A stretch of DNA of 64,000 bases, taken from positions 526,921,137-526,985,136 of the forward strand of contig NC_081414.1 in NCBI RefSeq assembly GCF_030272615.1, written 5' to 3'. A program made the translations under genes and the position numbers. The DNA is from Cryptomeria japonica. Taxonomy: Eukaryota; Streptophyta; Pinopsida; Cupressales; Cupressaceae. Below are positions 59,911 to 64,000 of the stretch, in pieces. Position 1 is the stretch's first letter, and each line of letters starts with the position of its first letter. The notes under the pieces are model-generated. The model made no database searches, had not been told where the DNA came from, and was given only the letters and a program-made list of their open reading frames with translations.

Positions 59911-59913
<3 letters not shown>

Positions 59914-59936
59914 ACTTGCAAGAAAAAAAAATGACG

Positions 59937-60043
59937 CAGAGGTTTTGTGCCTCGCGGCACTGTGGGTCGGAACCCACAGAGCGGCTCCGACACAGAGGTT
60001 TTGTGCCTCGCGGCACTATGGATCGGAACCCACAGAGCGGCTC
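59937..60043. repeat. 56-bp GC-rich tandem duplication with hairpins
   Basis: Two units start cagaggttttgtgcctcgcg at 59937 and 59993. Each contains an inverted repeat such as gtgggtcggaacccac. Two further related hairpins follow (tgtgggccgcgacccaca near 60052 and a variant near 60091). It stands out as a GC- and CpG-rich island in an AT-rich LTR. Confidence 0.9.
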
Positions 60044-60245
60044 CAACTGCACTGTGGGCCGCGACCCACAGGCGCGGCCTCAGCCGCCCTATGGGTTGGT
60101 ACCCACAGCCTTCCCCTGCGTGTTGCCGTCTATGCCCAGCAACCTTTGCCTCCGCCATTTCCTTGATCCGACGTGCCCTTGGCCAAGCCATTTCACCCTG
60201 CAGACACACACACACACATTTAAAAAAAGGATAGTTAGAAATAAA

Positions 60246-60273
60246 AACCCTAACCCAATTTCGGGTTAGGGTT
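60246..60273. repeat. Telomere-motif inverted repeat
   Basis: aaccctaaccc (60246-60256) and gggttagggtt (60263-60273) form perfect 11-base arms around a 6-base spacer. Confidence 0.9.
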
Positions 60274-60528
60274 AGTAATTAAAACAAAAAAAGATGCATA
60301 GGGTTAAGATATAAAGATGTAAAAGAAAAGTAAACCCTAATTAGGATTTAATTTTAAAAAAAGAAAGAGAAATAAAATAACAATAGAGGGAAAACCCCCA
60401 TTTAAAATAAAGTGAATTGTTTAAAGTAGTTAATTTTATAAAAGGACATTGGATATATATATATACGTGTTAATTTTCTTAAACGTTTAATTATGGATAT
60501 TGGATATATATATAATATCCATAATAAA

Positions 60529-60530
<2 letters not shown>

Positions 60531-60560
<30 letters not shown>
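60531..60560. repeat. (AT)n microsatellite
   Basis: About 30 bases of AT in the G LTR, with a shorter related run at 60453-60464. Confidence 0.95.
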
Positions 60561-60563
<3 letters not shown>

Positions 60564-60865
60564 TTTAATTTCTTGTTAAAGTATAATGATTATTTTAAAG
60601 ATAAAGGGGTAATTTATTGTTGAATATTAAACATTTAAGGGAGGTTTATTTCAACATTAATGTGAAGTTATTTGTTAGGAAATTATTATTTATTATTTAG
60701 TTAGCTTTAATAGACGAATTTAAAAACGTTATTCGCATTGGCTAAATTAATTATTTATGATTGCAATGGAATATGTATTATCATTTAACTTATTAGTATT
60801 GGAAGTAATTAAACACTATCAGGGATGAGTATTATCTCTAGGTTAAAAATTGAAGATTTATTTTG

Positions 60866-60895
60866 GGTTAATTAATTAATTAATTAATTAATTAA
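60866..60895. repeat. (TAAT)n microsatellite
   Basis: About seven copies of taat/aatt in the G LTR. Confidence 0.95.
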
Positions 60896-61105
60896 GTTGT
60901 GATGACTTCTAGGGCAAAATATTTCAGTGTTAAAAATGTAAACGCTATAATTGTTGAGTTAATTAAATTAACTATAGGAACCCATTCTTTTAATGCATGA
61001 GTTAACCTTTAGTGTAAACAAATTTAGTTATCACATCTTTTGATCGTAGAACATCTAGTATTTTAGTGCGTTGTTGCGATTTTGCCCAAAAGTTTGGGCA
61101 TGACA

Positions 61106-62498
61106 AGTTCTTAGTTAGGATTTTCGTTCGAAGACTACTCCTTGTAGTCGTGCAAGAGCGATTGAGGCATATAGCCCTACAAAGTACCAAGCAAGATGTA
61201 GTCACACAAGCGTGATTGAGACCTAAAGGCCCTACAAAATGTCCAGTATGAGAGCGAACTCTTAAATAGCTCCGTCCTCCAGAATTTTGATCCCAAGAGG
61301 TCTATTTATTATAGTGAGTTAAAATTCTTGGGTTTTAGCCATACTCACTTAAGTCGTTCCCCTCTCACTAATGCCTGTGCAAGTGTGTCAGGCAAATCAG
61401 GAGGGCAGGCCCGCTAAATGTATGCACACAACAAACTAGAAAAGATTCGATGGTCTAGATTTATGATTGTCTATATAGACAAGAGAATACTCTCCTACCT
61501 CTACACTTTCCTCAAACACAAACAAACACTTTGTTCTTTCACCCCTAATTAAATCTAAGTGCCTAGAAAAAAGATTAAGAAAACACAATGTTTGGTCGGA
61601 TCTCCTTAGGCATCCTACAAAACAAACATATTAGTAGTCTTAAAGTTTGATCAACAAAATCTTTGAAAAGTGGAGTCTTGGGCCAACGTCCTTCAACAAC
61701 ACAGGTTAGCAGTCTCGGGTAATTCCTTGGACCAATCGAAAAAACCTACAAAACTCACAAAATTTGATTAGTAGACAAAGGTCTACAGAAACTGCGCTCA
61801 TGCTCTTCTGCAGACACCTGCGTTGAAGCACCTGCACAAGCGTTGGAATGCCTGCGTATGCGCTACAGAGGGGCCGAAAAACAAAAATAAGGAAAAATGT
61901 AGAAAAGTACAGACAATTCAAAAATATAGAATATACCTAAACGATCGTGTTGTTTTGTTCCCAGTCACGCTAAAACGTGTGTGCTTGCACTGAAACAAGT
62001 TAGTACACACAAAACAAAAATTTGAAAATTTGAAAATTCAAAAACGAGCAGGAATCTGACAGAGTACCTACGCTATTCGCAAAGCGCTCGCGCCGAAGTG
62101 AGACTTCTAAAAATGAAAGGATGATTAGAGATAAAAACTAACAATTTTTTTTATTTTTAAATTTTTTTCCCTTTTTTGTGTGTTTTTAAGTTGTTAATTA
62201 TAAAATAAAAAATAGAAAATGGAATAATAAACGTGATGAAACCGAATGATGAAATGTTGTAAGAAGACGCGCTCGTGTTGATCTGCAGACCTACAAAATG
62301 GGCAGGTTAAAAATTAGAATTTTAAATCTTACGCGCTAAAGCGTGTGCACTCGTGCCAAAGGCCTTGTCACTCACATTGAATCTGAAGTGCTCATGCCAA
62401 TTTGTAGTCGCTCGCGGTGTTGACACCTACGACTTAAAATTCATAAAAACTCTAAAAAACTGTTAAATTTAGGGACGTGGGTCCCACTGGGCATGCCA
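61106..62498 (-). other. Leader of element B between 5' LTR and gag
   Basis: This stretch lies between the G LTR and the B 5' LTR and is assigned to the B leader by position. A degenerate 54-base direct repeat (gtagtcgtgcaagagcgattg at about 61144 and gtagtcacacaagcgtgattg at about 61198) is visible. GCGCT/GTGCTCG-like words recur at 61795-62430. A candidate primer site is the complement of the bases ending gcatgcca at 62498, three bases before the LTR. No gene is seen. Confidence 0.5.
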
Positions 62499-62501
62499 AA
62501 A

Positions 62502-63732
62502 TGAAGAGGGTGAAAATCAGGAAGGGTAGATTCAATGGTTAATATGCAAATAAACAAATCAAAATGCAATAAAAACCATTATACCTTACTAATTTACCTT
62601 CTCCTTCAAATTGCGCCTTTGATGAAGCCACATATGCGCCCCTCCTTGACTTGATTGGATTGGTTCCTTGCTTGAATGTGTTTGGCTCTCCCAAATGTAC
62701 ACAAAAGATGATTAAATGGATGAAGGATAGATGGATCGAGAATGGGATGGATAGGCAAGATGGAATTGCTAAAGGATTAAGTGAAGGATGAGTGGCAATT
62801 TTGCTAGAGTTTGGGTGCTATGAATGATTTCTAAACTCAAATGGGTAGCATGAACTTGGATAACTTGGAGATGGGAAATGAAAGAATGGAGTCTCTAATT
62901 TATAGAAGGAAAAGGAAGAAAATGAAGGACTAGAATTGATCCAAGATGGAGGGTCAAGATTGCATGTGAGCCCACACATGGACCAAGGGAGATCGACAAG
63001 ACAAGTGTGGAGTACAAGAGATATACCATAAAGGCATTTTTTGTCTCCACACTCCTCAAGGTTCATTGGGAAGGCTTCCAAATGCACCTAGGGAAGAGAA
63101 AAGGAATAAAATATTCCTTGATTGATAAGGAGAAGGAAATAAATATTCCTTAAAAGAATGCTCATAGGGATTGGAGGAATGGAAAGGAATTAAAAATTCC
63201 TTGGGTGAAAGGATACCTAGAGGAATGCGAGATTTTGAAAATCTAACATTCATCTAGGAAAAGGGAATTTAAGGAAAGTGGGTGAGTGAGGGGACAAGGA
63301 GTTGACTTTGTGGCTAATCATGAGGATGGGATTAGGGCAAGTGGGATTTGTAGGAGGATTTGACTAGGAGAGAGAATGAGTGGAGGGAATTGAAAACTAG
63401 AAGAATAATGATAAGTGAGATTAAGGGTGCTTCTAGAAGAATTAATTAGGTCAATGATGGATTAGGAAAAGGTGATTTGTAGGAATCACCTGGATTAATT
63501 AATTAATTGAGATTAATTAATTTAAGGGGGGATTTAGGAAGAATTAATTTTGGGGACTTTGGAAGAATAAGGCTAAATTGATTTATTAAATAAATCAATA
63601 ACAAGACTATAGTGACAATATTAATTAAATTCAATTGATATTGAGAAAGAATAGGGATTATTATAATAAATTAATTAATTATGTGAGGCAATTAAACTAA
63701 TTAATTAAAAATAATTAATTTAAGTGTCTACA
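62502..63732 (-). repeat. 5' LTR of element B
   Basis: The right part (62955-63732) matches the left LTR at 4558-5368. On the minus strand the LTR begins TGTAGACACT. Its 3' end is placed at 62502 from a TG...CA end and the nearby primer-like site, giving about 1,231 bp; that end is tentative. The sequence right of 63732 has no purine tract, so this is the 5' LTR. Confidence 0.75.
62897..62904 (-). promoter_or_regulatory. Candidate TATA box in the B 5' LTR
   Basis: The minus strand reads CTATAAATTAGAG, about 830 bases into the LTR. It supports the LTR reaching well left of the matched part. Confidence 0.5.
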
Positions 63733-64000
63733 AAACCTACATGGACGTGATGAACAACTCTCTATTTAATTCATCGTTTCCTGGAATAATTGTAGAGTTG
63801 TTGTTGGGAAAATCTCCTTTGAGGTTTCTAAAGAAGTTATTACTTGATTGACTGGCCTTTCTTTGGAAGGAAGGAGATGGAAGTGGGTGATTCATGTGAA
63901 AAATAGTGACGGCCTCAATAGATTCTACAAGGGGAATGAGGCCCCTGTCAAACTGTAAGGTGGTTTTTCTAGAGAAGAACTCAAACATTCATGGTATGTT
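63733..64000 (-). pseudogene. Gag fragment of a second Tat-like Gypsy, flanking element B
   Basis: A minus-strand frame (63737-63988) contains RGLIPLVESIEAVTIFHMNH, which resembles FTPLVEPIEVVFQKLV in B gag. It stops right at the B LTR edge, so it is the target into which B inserted and runs out of the window to the right. Confidence 0.65.

Larger units (their letters stand above)
45050..61105 (+). mobile_element. 5'-truncated Ty3/Gypsy element G (chromovirus-like)
   Basis: Plus-strand protease, RT, RNase H, integrase and a degenerate chromodomain-like tail lead to a PPT (57028-57039) and a 3' LTR (57040-61105). There is no 5' LTR, primer site or gag: the element starts inside the protease, directly against B gag. 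Copia H (45727-53216) is in its RT and a solo LTR (54812-55961) in its integrase. The left edge is uncertain by about 30 bases. Confidence 0.8.
57040..61105 (+). repeat. 3' LTR of Gypsy G
   Basis: It starts TGTGAGGCCC right after the PPT and most likely ends GGGCATGACA at 61105, giving 4,066 bp, long but usual for chromoviruses of the Tekay type. No second copy exists in the window, so the right end rests on the TGT...ACA ends only. It carries several simple repeats and GC-rich hairpin units. The ORFs inside it have no protein features. Confidence 0.65.
4558..63732 (-). mobile_element. Tat-lineage Ty3/Gypsy element B, host of the nested insertions
   Basis: B is read right to left. It comprises the 5' LTR (about 62502-63732), leader (61106-62498), gag (43124-45046), protease through integrase (17332-22083), a tandem-repeat 3' region, a plant-mobile-domain ORF on the opposite strand, a PPT (5369-5383) and a 3' LTR fragment (4558-5368). 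The archaeal-type RNase H after the ordinary RNase H, the G-patch after the protease, and the extra antisense ORF are traits of the Tat lineage. Its own sequence in the window is roughly 15 kb; the rest is later insertions (A, F, C with D and E, and G with H and a solo LTR). Confidence 0.85.

Noticed and set aside
59790-60269. 159-residue ORF with Tyr/Ile/Val-rich start and His-Thr repeats
   Set aside because: It is translated from microsatellites and the GC hairpin cluster, with alternatives in all frames.
60246-60273. True telomere or chromosome end
   Set aside because: Only two short inverted motif pairs, embedded in an LTR.

Overview
This 64-kb window contains only transposable elements; I see no host gene, tRNA, rRNA or organellar sequence. 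The Copia and Tat-type Gypsy elements, initiator-Met-tRNA primer sites, a plant-mobile-domain ORF and repeated nesting point to a land plant with a large, repeat-rich nuclear genome. A gymnosperm is possible, but that is a guess.

The outer frame is one Ty3/Gypsy element of the Tat lineage (element B, minus strand). Its 5' LTR ends at 63732. Gag lies at 43124-45046, and protease, G-patch, RT, RNase H, archaeal-type RNase H and integrase lie at 17332-22083. An extra ORF with a plant mobile domain on the opposite (plus) strand lies at about 6200-15224, and its PPT and 3' LTR are at 4558-5383. B sits in a gag fragment of another Tat-like element (63733-64000).

Five insertions lie directly in B. 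Copia A (1-4557, minus, cut by the window edge) is in the 3' LTR. Copia F (6977-13818, plus, TSD catat) is in the mobile-domain ORF. Non-autonomous element C (22089-43118, minus, TSD aacac) is at the gag/protease junction. A 5'-truncated chromovirus-like Gypsy G (about 45050-61105, plus) lies upstream of gag. Within C sit non-autonomous element E (25616-32210, TSD tatga/tatgc) and non-autonomous Gypsy derivative D (32687-41470, TSD caaac). Within G sit Copia H (45727-53216, minus, TSD ctttt) in the RT and a solo Copia LTR (54812-55961, plus, TSD tattg) in the integrase. Most junctions can be placed to the base because TSDs and TG...CA ends are visible and the interrupted frames resume across them.

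The most unusual content is in C and E. Both carry Copia-type LTRs, the Met-tRNA primer site and several polypurine tracts, but no protease, integrase or RT. They encode a coiled-coil/zinc-knuckle Gag-like protein (four CCHC knuckles in E) followed by a second ORF of about 660 codons (C) or 1,090 codons (E) that I do not recognise. The two ORF2 proteins are clearly homologous, so this is a conserved family feature. Their LTRs share a block with Copia F, which suggests that an F-type element supplies the enzymes. D is a second non-autonomous type: nearly identical 1,671-bp LTRs flank one long ORF with a repeat-rich N-terminus, a variant Tat protease and a G-patch, with no RT or integrase.

All reading frames are broken to some degree. 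D and E are the least damaged and carry only in-frame stops, mostly TAG at positions compatible with former CAG codons. Insertion order follows from nesting: the flanking Tat gag first, then B, then A, C, F and G, then D, E, H and the solo LTR.
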